Shown here: positions 46,443-57,920 of the stretch, piece by piece
Layout of the letters: the number at the start of each line of letters is the position of its first letter
Numbering within the stretch: the stretch's first letter is position 1
Assembly: GCF_963678635.1 (NCBI RefSeq)
Contig: NC_087066.1
Location: forward strand, 12,756,517 to 12,820,516
Direction: 5' to 3'
Source: Symsagittifera roscoffensis
Taxonomy: Eukaryota; Xenacoelomorpha; Acoela; Convolutidae
Length of the DNA: 64,000 nt
The notes under the pieces: generated by a model
What the model was told of the DNA's origin: nothing
The model's database searches: none
Seen by the model: the letters and a program-made list of their open reading frames with translations, nothing else
Program-made: the position numbers and the translations under genes

Positions 46443-48229
46443 GCAGACAAATTGGATCACTCCATCGATCAAACTCCCACCCTGCCAACCTCCAAAATCC
46501 AATCACCATTATCCCACTTTTTGCTTTTCCGCCACCTGATTCACCACAAACTGATACATCATCAGGCATGAATTCTGATACTAACTCCGGCATCACAGTT
46601 TTTCAGACAATATCACAGTTTAATAACTCCGATATAGAAACTCCCGATGAATTCGCAGATTCCGAACCATCCCCTTCTACCTATACCCAGACCAACTCAT
46701 CAACCTTCTCAAAACCCCCCTTTCGACTTGTTCAACCTCAAAACCGAAGTACATCTCCCTCCACTCCTTCTCAAGTAACCCCAACCTATTCCCCATTTAT
46801 TTATGAACGATCAATCAACAATTCCCCAGATAATATTCAAATTTCTGAAGAATTAGATAATTTTATAACACTCCAACAACAGTTACCATCTCCTCACACT
46901 GTCACTATTCACCAACTATCATCAACAAAAAAAACCATCAAATCCACCAACACCTTCACCAATTTCAGATTATACTCCATCATTAGCCCAATCATCCACA
47001 TCAACAGAAACATCCACTAGTACTAACCGAGCTTATAGAACCTTTAAACGTAAATTCCCAAATCACCCGTTCCCATCCCAACCCGGAACCGCCCGAGAAT
47101 ACTTTAACCATCCAGACCACACCAATACTACAAATTATCTTCAAATAACCCTACCTTTATTCCCCCAATATACATTAAATCAATCCGACCCTAACCCTGA
47201 ACCACATCATTTTGTAGATGAACATGTGTTAATACCCACACTTCATTGGACTGCTTATTACAATTATACTAATCCCCTTGCACTACCACTCCATAACACC
47301 TCAAAAGATATTGAGAGAAATAAGAGCGAATTATTTAGACTAACTACGTCACTAACATCCCGACAATTTACATACATAGGATATAACAAGTTAATAAAAA
47401 CATTCACTGCACCCGAGCTAACGACTATTCAATTGAATATTATGATCATAACATCATCAGATCTAATCCAGATCAATTTCTTGACGATGATCAATTTGCC
47501 AACCAACAATTAACAGAAAAATTTTTCATGAAAACATCTTACTTATTCACACTTAGCATACTAGACAAAAAGCATGATCACTTTATCTCAGAAAAATTAT
47601 CTCACGAATTTTTTCACAAAAATTTTCAAACTTTTTCACAAACCTTTCAATTTCTTACATCAAAAGAAAGTGATTTGCACTGTTCACACGACATCATGTT
47701 GAGAACTAAACAAACACACACCTACACTTATTATCGTTTTATACAGAATCATTTTCATTTACACACACCATCACGACAGCCCCACCACAGATTTCAATTC
47801 ATAAACTCTAAATACACCTCACCGTTTTTCCTAAACTTCACATATTGTTTTAAAGATACTAACTTTCAAGGCATCCTCCGGAATTATGACCCAATCACCC
47901 AGATGTATATATTCTGTCCCCTCACCGAGACCTTCGACGAAGAAGAACCCCGACCCCTAATGGCCCCGCATGAATATATTCAACCTATAAAAATACCCAT
48001 TTTCTAATTCATCCACAACACTAAATACAATCACAAAATTTACAATCTAATTCAGAACACACCTCACGAATTTGCAGTAGGCACCGAAGAACTAAAAACC
48101 ATAAAAGCACTTCAATTGCTTTGGCCACTGCTTCAAACTAAAAACATCATACGCATACTAGCAAAATTACTCACCATATCAGATGCTATTCACGATGTTT
48201 CCCCTCATGGCTTCTTTCCCGACGACTAA
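46439..48229 (+). pseudogene. Downstream ORF of unknown function, ATGA-coupled to env
   Basis: The ATG (46439) overlaps the env stop TGA (46440-46442) in the sequence ATGA. The frame runs to about 46940, shifts to another frame (about 46940-47450), then returns and continues past one in-frame TAA (48005) to TAA at 48227, so the ancestral ORF was about 595 codons. The N-terminal 200 residues are Ser/Thr/Pro/Asn-rich. The C-terminal 300 look folded, with Cys in DLHCSHD, YCFKDT and FCPLTE and an end of LLWPLLQTKN then FPDD. No signal peptide or membrane segment is seen. I know no retroelement protein like it. The parallel loss of frame at two points suggests an originally maintained gene. Confidence 0.6.
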
Positions 48230-48230
48230 G

Positions 48231-48310
48231 GTAAGTATGAATTTAATAAGTTAAAACTAATTTCAAAGTAAAACTAACCATTCTCTATAAATAATTTACA
48301 TTTTCTTTAG
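48231..48310 (+). other. Possible 80-nt intron after the last ORF
   Basis: GTAAGTATG directly follows the stop codon (TAAG|GTAAGT) and TTTTCTTTAG ends at 48310 after a T-rich tract, so both consensus ends of a short animal-type intron are present. If real, a splice site sits just past the final stop codon. It may also be chance in AT-rich DNA. Confidence 0.35.
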
Positions 48311-49824
48311 TCTTCACACCACAATCACCTACAAACAAAAAAAAATAAAAATACAATTTCTTTTAATCATAATTAACTCTATTAAACCTACAGAACTAAA
48401 TAATGCAGTAAATTTCAATTTCAAAGTAAAAAAATTATTTTATAAATTATTTCCTTAAATGTAGTAAAAATAAATACGATGAAAATCAATTTATAATTTC
48501 AGACCCCCACAAAGCAGTAAAATTTAATTTTAAAGTAGTAAATTTATACAGAGAAGAAAGCAGTACTAGCCTTTTATATATCTTCTATTCACCCGCACAA
48601 GAACTCTATCCACAATCGAACAGCTTGCCCACGAAGAATTGTTCAAAATAATGAATTCAAAATTTAAGTTTTCACTAACAACAACTCAAACAAGCGATAA
48701 CAATTTTCCAACTTTTCTTTAACCCGGTTGGAATGGAATTATAAAATAACCCAAACTAACCAACGCAGCTTACTAAACACCATAAATCACGAACTAACAG
48801 CATGACTAAGAAAAGAAAACCTACGGTACCCAAACCGGATTAACCCAGCTAAAAACTGGATAATTTATTCTTTTGAAGACTATTACCAAGTCTAAAAAGA
48901 AATCATAAAGCACCAAAAAGTCGCAAGACAAACCCAGACCAAAATAATTTGATTTTTGAGAAAAGGACACAACCAAAGTAACAAAAGAAAAATCAGAAAT
49001 ACTATAACGTAAAACGTTAGCACAAAACAGAACCCCTTAAAAAACCAGCATAAAATCATACTCCCACTCCTGGCCTAACCCACCAGAGAGGACGTCCTGA
49101 GCATGCTCTATAGCCGGCCTATCCCACCGTACTACATCTACGCTTTGTGACCACACTATATTTTTGACAAGAGGTACTCAAGGGTGAGTAACTCTTAAAA
49201 ACAAATGAACTAAAACCAAAACGCTTTTGCGAAAACAAATAACCAAAATCATAACTAAAAAACTGAATTAACAAAATTTATAAAATGTAAATTATAATAT
49301 GCAGTACATAGATCACACACAACCACAAAGACGAGCATCCAAAGACTAGACGACCCCATCACACTCAACCTACAGAATGGCTAAACACAACCGACATGCC
49401 GCCTACAATCACGACTCAAAAAGGATTAAGAGTACGACTTGACTTCGCAGAAAAGGACTTCATTGAATCAGACCAATGACCACCTCGATGTTCAAGTATA
49501 TGTACAGATCCGTGTTACAAGGCATTCCCTCCAAACACAATCTTCACTCCATTCCCAGACGAGAGTGATACTCAATCAGTTCTCCACCAAAGCAGAACAA
49601 GCAATCATAGCACACCATCTTGATATCAGATTGATTTCACCGGTGGTCGCAGTCATCGTCGAACAAACAGCTAACAAATTCATGTCGACGATTCTAGCTT
49701 CCTGGAGCATTCTTCTTCAAGAACAGAATTAAAAAATGATGTTCGCCAAATACCAACGATCATCATCCATCCTCAAATTACAGAAAGAAGATAAAAATCA
49801 AAAACTCTGTAAACCCCGGATGGG
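48311..49824 (+). other. 3' non-coding region of large element
   Basis: Contains three related AAATTT(C/A)AATTT(C/T)AAAGTA-type blocks (about 48255, 48415 and 48525). The last 330 bp are shared with the minus-strand deletion derivative at 29966-30285 and so are probably needed in cis. Just before the 3' LTR is AAACCCCGGATGGG, a poor polypurine tract that nevertheless sits where plus-strand priming would occur. The open frame at 49439-49732 is not supported as a gene. Confidence 0.6.
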
Positions 49825-50236
49825 TGGAACCAGATCTAAACTACATTTTATTATTGGTTATAAATTAGATATTTTATCACTTTAAAATATTTAATATTAA
49901 CCAATCATGATCCATCTAACTAACAACCCACTTATTTGTAAGTGCTGAAATTACTTGTAATTTCAGCACCAGAGAGATTTGAATTTAACTTAGAAATTAG
50001 TTACCCCTCCAAGAGACCTTTTGGCAATCGCAATAAGCCAGTATACTCTAGATCTATTGAGCCTAGCAGAGACTAGTTAAACACCCTGAGACTAGTAGAT
50101 ATAAGAGTAAGAATAGGATTGGTATTAGACTAAGAAGTTGCACGAATCTATCCGGCCTAAAATAAGATAGCGTGAAGAGCAGACGGTGTACCCTATCCGA
50201 AATTGCTCTATGAGTTAGACCAAAGAACATAACTCA
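49825..50236 (+). repeat. 3' LTR of large element
   Basis: TGGAACCAGATC ... ATAACTCA, 412 bp, the same length as the 5' LTR and differing at about 13 sites (roughly 97% identical by hand count). It is followed by TTAT (50237-50240), which matches the bases before the 5' LTR. Confidence 0.95.
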
Positions 50237-50397
50237 TTATCAATTTACCATTCCGTTTGGGTTCTATATTATAAATTATCATACCTTGCCGTATGACAGA
50301 TGCATTGCCCCTGGTACAATCCTCTGTCCCAAAAACCTAGAACTGGACCATTGGTTCTGATTGTATCGCCTAAAAAAAGGCCTTTAAATGAAATCAG

Positions 50398-50436
<39 letters not shown>

Positions 50437-51183
50437 TGTACTGAGATGAGTGGTTACTTAATCGCAGGTCATTCTGCGGCCTTACAAATCAATCAGATGA
50501 AAGTCAGACTCAGCCAGTAGACTGACGTTGTCCTGAGGCAACGTGCATCAGCGTTACTGATGTCAAACGAAAACGAGATCAAGAAGCGAAACACATGCAT
50601 AAAATTTTGTAACAAAAAGCAGTAGGACGAAATATTTTAGGAAGTGGGAACAAGAAATCCAAAAAGAGAACTAGCAGAAATTTGTCATTTTCTAGAAAAA
50701 CTGTTTCATGAATCACTCGCTCTCGCAAAAAATTCTTTGATAATATAAAATAAGTGTAAATTAGAACAGTTAACTTTAGTATGTACCTTTTTGTGATTTT
50801 TTGATTTTTTGATGCTCTATTTTTTAAAATTGTTCAATTTCAGTTTTAAAGATAATTATTTTATCTTCAACTCGAGAAAAATTCAAAATATTTATTTAAA
50901 TGAAAACAGTAGCTTTGATCAAAAGTGAAAATGATTGCAGTCTTTACTTGAATTTGCTCGACACCGATCCTCTTTGAAGCTTCAAATATATTGGGATTGT
51001 TATTTCATGCTTTCAAAAAAGAGAAAGAGGAACATAAGACAAAATAAACGGATGGCTCAGTTGAGGAATCAGATGGATCTTACCTGATTTATAGAGGCAA
51101 TCTTCTGAAATCTCTAATCTCGGATGTAAGGATTGTTTTATGAAACTTTGATTTACAACGCCAGTAGGTTACATCCTTTTAAA
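50237..51183. other. Spacer with (AG)n microsatellite
   Basis: An (AG)n tract of about 14 dinucleotides lies at 50403-50431. The rest is AT-rich with no supported gene. Confidence 0.8.
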
Positions 51184-51580
51184 CAGGGGCGGATTTAGGG
51201 GGGGGGGGGGCTCGGACGCCCTCCTCCTTCACTGATTCGACCCCCTGCCAATCCAAACGGTCCCCTCTTTTTCAGAAATCCATTTTTGGCCGACCGACCC
51301 TAAAATTTTTCTAAAGGCGCCTTTGGCGCCAATATATACTAACTTTTTAGGGGGAGCGCGCGCCAAAAAACGCGATTTTTTCTAATCTTCTTTGGCCTGC
51401 TTTTCAAAAATTTTGCCTGCAGCGCAGAATTTTTGGCCAAAACAGGGTCTTTTTAGTGCTTTGGGAGAGCTCGGAAAATCAATTTGGTCGACCTAAAAAA
51501 AGATGTCGTCAAAATTTTCGAAAATTTTTTGAAAATCCGCCCCCCCCCCCCCCCTCGAGAAAATCCTAGATCCTACCCTG
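51184..51580. mobile_element. hAT-type MITE, 397 bp, 8-bp target duplication
   Basis: The left end is CAGGGGCGGATTTAGG plus a G tract, and the right end, reversed, is CAGGGTAGGATCTAGG plus a further GA-rich run and G tract. Flanks are CTTTTAAA (51176-51183) and CTCTTAAA (51581-51588), an 8-bp duplication with one mismatch. CAGGG-type ends with 8-bp duplications fit the hAT superfamily. The interior is GC-richer than its surroundings, with palindromes such as GGCGCCTTTGGCGCC. It has no coding capacity. Confidence 0.85.
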
Positions 51581-51588
51581 CTCTTAAA

Positions 51589-53680
51589 GCACAATTTTAG
51601 AACTCGTCGGCACTGAGTACTAAATCTATTCGTGCCTGTTACGAATACAAGATGTTGAAATTTTTCCGGTATAATTTAAGATGGAAAATTTCACTGATGG
51701 AACAAACTCACGAGGAACAAGAAAAAAAATTAGATTTTATTGGAGGCTTCCTTTTGTTTTACTTATCTGTGAAAAAGAGATATTATCAATCACTGAACTT
51801 CAAAATAAAATCATTCAGCTGGAGAAACTTTTACAGGTGATCTAATAATCGAAATGTTAGTCTAAAAAATATTGATTGCCTGCTTTACGCAAGAAGAAAT
51901 TACACAAAACAATTTAATCATAACTACTTGCTCGTGAATCGTGAATGGAACTTTCTCATAAAGTTTGCAAATCTCAGCAAGATCTTTTATAATTTCATTT
52001 CCTCAAAACCAGTATAAATGGGAAACAATTTTCAGAAACACTAATACAGATTTAAGAGAACGTAGGTTGCAATGATCTTAAGCTCGGTGAATTTCTTTTA
52101 AATAAAAACTCAATCAACTCTTGACACGTTTCTTGGGAGAACTAAGAACTGTTGGGTTCGTAATTCCAATTGCCTCATTACATACAACTTCTTTTCGTAG
52201 CTCGTATGTTACAATAATGAAAGTAAGGCAGTTAAAGGAAAGTTTTTAGGTCTTACAATTGAAGAACCTAGAAAATATTAGTTTTAGCTTTTGACTTGAC
52301 TTCTAAAATTTAGCGGATAATGCATTAAATCTTAAAATTAATAATTTCCAGTTTTTTAATCAAATTACGGAGTCAAAAGTTTTGCAAAAACGCTATCAAA
52401 ATGTCAATTCGAAAAATTTGGAAAAGTTGCTTTAAAATTGGTTTTTCAAAAATTTCAGGTTTCTACCAACAAATTGTAAGGGTTTTTGGATGAAGTTTTC
52501 ATGTTTTTCTAGTTATACTATTTTTTTTTAAATCAAGTGTGCGGACAAAAGAACATGAGCTAACACTGGTTCAATTGAATCTCATTTTTTTGTGGAATTT
52601 GTCAACTAAATGAGAGCTTGGTTTGGAACTTTGAAAAACAACACAATAATTTAAGTGACTTTTATAATCATTTGCAAAAAAGTTACATTTCATTGTTCAT
52701 TTAAACAAAAAATTAGATGACGTTCAGATTAGATTGGCAGCAAAAAATGATGATTTGTCTCTAGTGAAGATCTTCGAAAGGGCTCATGAAATTAGATTCA
52801 AAAAAATTGAATCATATCCAACTGATCAACATCCTCGCAGGCCAAAGCCTTGTTTCACGTTTAGAAACACAGCTCCAAGAGAAACACATTGGCTGATAGT
52901 TCGCTTCAAGACAAAACTATCTATGTTGCATTTTCTTATGAATGTTTTCAATTTTTTCCTGAAAAAAATTGTCAGCGCATGGTTCAAGGAGAACAAAAAT
53001 TAATAGGCAAACATAATTTTAGGCAATTAATTCAACATTTACCTTTTTGAATTTACCAAAAGAAACTGAGTAGCGTTCAGGATGTCAACTACCTAATTTT
53101 TATCAAAGATCGTGTCGAAAATTGCTGTATTTTATTTGTCAGGTGAAGGTAAATGATGCAATGAATGAGTAAAGGATGCAGTTAGTTACATTCTTCTTGT
53201 TTTCAGTTTAAAATTTCTCCTTGAACTTCTTTAAGAATTAAAACTTATGGCATGGTGAAAATCGAATGATAATGCGCAGAAATATATCAAAAAGTGTGGA
53301 ATAATGATAATGTTTGAACACCGGCAGATTTTTGAGTTAAGTAAAAGAGATAAAACCAAATATAATCGTGAAGTTTTTTAATGAACCCGAAAAGAAAAAT
53401 TCTCAAACCATTAAACGGTTTTGAAAAACCATCAATTTAGATGATTTTCTTTGTCAGAAAATTTTTTCAAAAGCACAGGTGCAAAATGGTTGAGTGAGAA
53501 TGGAGAGAGATATCAGGTAGCCAAAAACTTTTCCAATATGAGAGATAACAATTGAATCAGGGATTCACAAAAATTACAGTAAAAAATTAACTGAAGTTAT
53601 TATTTATTTTGGATTGTGAATAACTTCATTTTTTTTCTGGCCAGCATTTGAGAATCTGGTAATTAAGCATATAATTTTCA
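51589..53680. other. Gene-free AT-rich region
   Basis: No supported gene. The short frames at 51652-51840 and 52734-53003 look protein-like in places but show no known motif and no repeat partner, so they are left uncalled. Confidence 0.4.
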
Positions 53681-53689
53681 AAAACTTTG

Positions 53690-54260
53690 GTTGCTGCCAA
53701 AAGGAAATTGCTTACATTAACCAGCATTGTCATTAGCGTTTGGAGTTAATGACATCGGATACCGCAACTTTGACCCATCGGTCTGAGAAAGTTTTATTAT
53801 TGTCTAAATTTTTGCTTATTTAAACCAAATTAAACAAATCGAATGAAATCGACTGTTTCGGCGTAGCCAATCACGAGGTGGCCAAAATTTGCAACAAAAG
53901 TGCCATTTTTGTCTGAGAATGTTTTGCTTTCCTCCTCTGCTTTTCCTAAACAAACAATTATGAAAATCCGCTTTCAATTTTTGGTTTACCCACTCACCAA
54001 GGGCAGTTACATCTGTTTTCGCAAATATCTCATATTTGTCAGAGAAAAATTGCTTAAATCCACTAGTTTTGTCATGTAGAAAAAGGTGGAACTCCGATTT
54101 TAATTCTTCTCTACAAGAAAAAACATGAAATTTGCTTACAAATTTCGATGTACCAATTCATTGTGGGGGTTTTATCTAGTATCGCAAGTATATCATATTT
54201 CTCCGAAAAATCTTGGAAAAACGTATGGAAACTACTTCTGAAACGTATTAAATGAACATT
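53690..54260. repeat. Possible old tandem repeat, period about 150-190 bp
   Basis: Four stretches near 53700, 53860, 53980 and 54140 each run: purine-rich then TTTGC or TTGCT, TAC(C/A)..A(C/T)(C/T)CA, a G-rich patch, GCAA.T.T, then TTGTC(T/A)GAGA(A/G) or TTCTCCGAAAA followed by TTTT. The similarity is weak and judged by eye. Confidence 0.3.
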
Positions 54261-56870
54261 ACCAATTGAATAAAAAATAGGGTTATTTTGAAACAGGCTC
54301 AAAAACTTCGCTCTATAGTATCTGAAGCGTTGCGTTAACCAAAAACCAAAAACGTGCCTAAAACAAAATTCGATGCAATTTTTTTCTGCCAAGCAAGATT
54401 CAGCAGATAGTGGTTTGAGGTTAAAATCTGTAACTCGTTTTCAAATTTACGTCAAAGACTAAGGCAGATGCTAAGAGCTACCACAAGAGTATAAACATCG
54501 AAATACACTAGTGGAAAATACTAAGCGCAGCTTCAGATTTTTTTCACTCTAAATTGCATGTTTTCCTTGAGTACTTTGTAAAAATTACTTCCAATTTTAG
54601 TTTAAAAATTTCAAAGACCAAGGGCAAAGTATCAGTGCAAACCTTTTCAAACTCTTGTCAATATAAACCGTATCTGAAGTTTCCAGAAATTTTTAACTGC
54701 GATTAATTTTTCAATTCACTAGAAAAAGACAGCCAAGTTAAGAAATTTTCTAGCACTGATTACTTTAAAATTTTTGCTGGGGATGTTTCACGTCACTTGA
54801 ACAATTTTTTTCGTTACTGCGCTATATCAAGAAAAATTTCGCCACAATGAGAAATTTAGGGCAAATGAAGAAATCTGGCATTTTCAGGCAAAGATTACCA
54901 CGTAGGTCTTTGAAAACTTAAAAATTTTCATCGAGAATAGTTTTGAATATTTGCTCTGGGCCTTAAGAACTTTATAAAGAAACTCGAAGGAAGTGCTGTC
55001 CAGGTAAACAATAAAAAAAGCATTATAGATAGTATAACTTTGAAGTTGCGCTTATTTTTGGCCATTATTGTGGCAACGAAGAACAGTAAAAGTCGACAAT
55101 TGCTTGATCGCGCCTTGTTATTTGAACAGAGTCTTATAGCGACATGATACATTCAATAAAAACATTTCGCTTCGCATCACACAGTGAGATGTAGTCGTTT
55201 AGATGGAGCTGTTTTTGAACCGTATGATTGAGTTTTAGGGACGAGGGTAGAACATATTATGGTTTATTTTCTTTTCAGTTTGATTAGGAAGAAAAACGGG
55301 AAGAAACTCCGGAAAAGTTTATCCAAAAATGTGAAACGAAACTTTTGATAACAAAATTTCTCAAATTATTTTAAAATTAGAACCTTCTTATGAAAAAAGG
55401 TACAATGCTAACCAGGACAAAATTGGATCACACTGGCAAAAATTCACTGATGGTGTCACCTGTGCAAGAAACTTAAAACGCGACACCTTAGTCGCTGTTT
55501 TTGACTGAGGATTCCCATTCTAAACTTCTACTTGATGAAATTTTACTAAGAAGTTCATCAAAACATAGACGAAGGTTAGAAGGGACAGGAAGAGGCAAAG
55601 CAGTACCTGCTTCTGGTACAGCGATTTTAAGATAATTGACATCAGCTGAAAACTTAGATCATGCCTCGATTGAGGCTATTCCAACTGTAGGTTCTATCCT
55701 ATAGGTCAAAAGCTTCAGTTCCAATGATAATTCAAACTGAGTGAGGTCTCGGCCTCCAGTTTTAAATTATGTCCAGCTGATATTATAGGAGTTTCCAAGC
55801 TTGTTCAGGGCAGCTGTTAGATCCAAAGAAACATCGTATGTATCACAATAGATCACAATGGTTTTTTTGATCACAATGGGTAGTCAAAGATCACAATTGA
55901 AAAGTCGGCAGTTTAGAATCACTAATGTAGTCCTCCTAGGCTCAAAACCATTAGGACAAAATAGATGCCTTTAAGGAAAACATGCCACCAATAATTGCTG
56001 ACATGGCCTATCTTGCCTGAAAAATGCAGAGCGTCTTTTTGATCACTCAAATTTGAATTCTGTTCGAAGCAAAATTTCACCTCCACCACTTTCTTTTTTT
56101 AGAGCCATGATATTTCCACAGGACAGATCGGAAGCGCTTAGACGGTTTAACGTTTTTGCCATGGGCTTTTGCTATGCAGCTCATACGGTATGTTACGGTG
56201 ATTGACTTCCAAGCCACTAGTAGAATAAGATCACAACTTGATGAAAAACGATTAAACTTGATCACAACTTAATAAAAAAAACGCTTTTAAATTGATATCC
56301 ATCTTCAAATAAATCAAAATTCAATTTTCGAACTATAGACGTCAAAACAACACAGAAACAATTAAACAGTTCTACACAAAAAAAACATACCCACCAATCA
56401 ATTTTAAGCATTGTTTGTTACGAATTTTGTAAATTTGTTTTCCTTTAAATGACTGAGAGTTCATTGTTTACTTAAAGTTTTTTCAAAGTTTTGCTTTTAT
56501 AAGTTTTATGACTGGTCCGTTACTTTTTTATTCGAGTTTTAAGCCAACATGATTTATGACGTAAACTTTAATGTCAGCTCCCTACTCCTGGACTGCGTAT
56601 TGATTCAAGGCCTCAGTTTCCTAATGCGAACAGTTTGTTCAAAGTATTTGGTTTAAAGTAAACGACTGTAGACAATTTATAAACCACATTGGATTTCATT
56701 TAACGCAAAAATGACGACAAAAGGGAGGGAATAGATATTTTAAAATTTCGGGTTGTAAACACAATTTTTGGGTTGGTAAAGCTCTGCTTCTTGTTTGCCC
56801 ATATTTAGATTTGATTTCCGCGATACTAAAGCACAAAAATTGGAGGTTGTTTCGTATCGCTTGTCATTTG
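54261..56870. other. Gene-free region with GATCACAA words
   Basis: GATCACAA(T/C) occurs at about 55851, 55869, 55889, 56229 and 56259, in two clusters about 350 bp apart. This recalls the subterminal words of the other small elements here, but no ends were found. If a GIY-YIG domain of the minus-strand Penelope-like copy survives it would lie at 55.2-56.8 kb; none was recognised. Confidence 0.35.
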
Positions 56871-57920
56871 TTGCCCGACTTTCCTATTCATAGGGTTCAA
56901 TTCGGCCTCAAAAATTTTGCTGATTGTCCTCGGCTCAACTTCGTTTGATCAATCTTTTGGATAATGTTTTTCCATGCTTTTCTCTCTACTAATCCACATT
57001 GCTTTTGTAAAGGTTTTCCTCAAAACCCTTTGCCCCGTACCATCCAATATAATTTTCTTTTACTGCAGTGAAGCTTAATTTCTAAAAGCTACCACCCATG
57101 TATAACTTGCTTGTTGCTATGCACAATTGTTTTCAGTATCAAATAATCGTCTACGTTTTGGGGCAAAAGATTCAAACATTTTATGGTCTGTTCACATTCA
57201 CGCTTTCATGTCACCATTTGCAGTACCAAGCTTTTTCTGATTTATTTGTATTCTTCAGCTGAGATCGCCGCACCACAGTCTGTATGAAACCAACTCAAAC
57301 AAAATTCACCTTCCATTGCCTTGTTTCTAATTGTCTTTCCTCTTTTCCATTTTTGAAGTTCACATCCTTTAGGATATCATATTTTTGAGGGTTGTCCATT
57401 GCCAGAACATTATCTTAGTTTTTCAACGAAAAATGTCAAGTTGACTACCAGGGATGCACCCATAACCAATCTTTTCTTCTGTGCAAACCCTGCCCTGTTG
57501 AAAGAGACATTTCATCGTACTTCTTGGGAACTAAGGCAGCTCAGTGTGGCTGTATTGTTTTTCAAGGGCAATTTCAAGGGCCTCCTTAAGTGGAACATTC
57601 GTATACAAGCTTTCCACATCCAAGGAAATGATACTCTCGTCAGAGCCAGTTTGGGGTCTTGTATCGTTTTTTGAAGCAACCTCAGTGTTTGTCCTAATAT
57701 TTACCCCTCATTCTTGAAAAATGTTAGATGCTGGGTAGTGCAGTACCTTGCATTCTAACATTTCTCGTAAAGACTACCGGGGGAAAAGACGACAGGTCGC
57801 AATGGTTTCATCGTTTTTAATCACCTTACCAAATCACTTGTACTTGATCTAAGCCTTGCGTCTAGTCATCATCTTTAATATCAACTTCTTAGCACATGGC
57901 CAGTACTTCTTTGTTCAGTT
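56870..57920 (-). pseudogene. Penelope-like reverse transcriptase relic with PHD-like insert
   Basis: Minus-strand reading gives DESIISLDVESLYTNVPL (motif A, about 57650-57600), KRLVMGASLVVN (motif B, about 57475-57435), then EFCLSWFHTDCG ... SEKAWYC (about 57310-57200), and after that NVDDYLILKT (motif C, about 57155). The A and B strings are the hallmark of Penelope-like elements. The segment between B and C has the second half of a PHD-type zinc finger, while its first two cysteines are mutated. Several frameshifts and stops are present. No GIY-YIG endonuclease was recognised at lower coordinates. The copy is a relic of the same or a close family as the plus-strand element at 62.4-64.0 kb. 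Confidence 0.8.

Larger units (their letters stand above)
31286..50236 (+). mobile_element. Complete 18.95-kb env-bearing Ty3/gypsy-type LTR retrotransposon
   Basis: Two 412-bp LTRs (TG...CA) differing at about 13 positions by hand count are flanked by TTAT on both sides (31282-31285 and 50237-50240). Between them are a primer site, a long leader, Gag-Pro, RT, RNase H, integrase with a GPY/F module, an env-like gene and one further ORF, then 1.6 kb of 3' non-coding DNA. Integrase after RT/RNase H and the 4-bp duplication fit Ty3/gypsy; the env fits errantivirus-like elements. At nearly 19 kb it is far larger than usual gypsy elements (5-10 kb). All genes hold stops or frameshifts, so the copy is inactive. 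The plus strand is A/C-rich and G-poor throughout the interior. Confidence 0.95.

Noticed and set aside
49439-49732. 97-codon frame upstream of the 3' LTR
   Set aside because: Lacks an ATG at its 5' end, and the related minus-strand derivative does not keep the frame; the region is better seen as cis-acting 3' sequence.
52734-53003. 89-codon frame with a polar start (DDLSLVKIFERAHEIRFKKI)
   Set aside because: Looks protein-like at the beginning but has no known motif, no start or splice context and turns hydrophobic; insufficient support.
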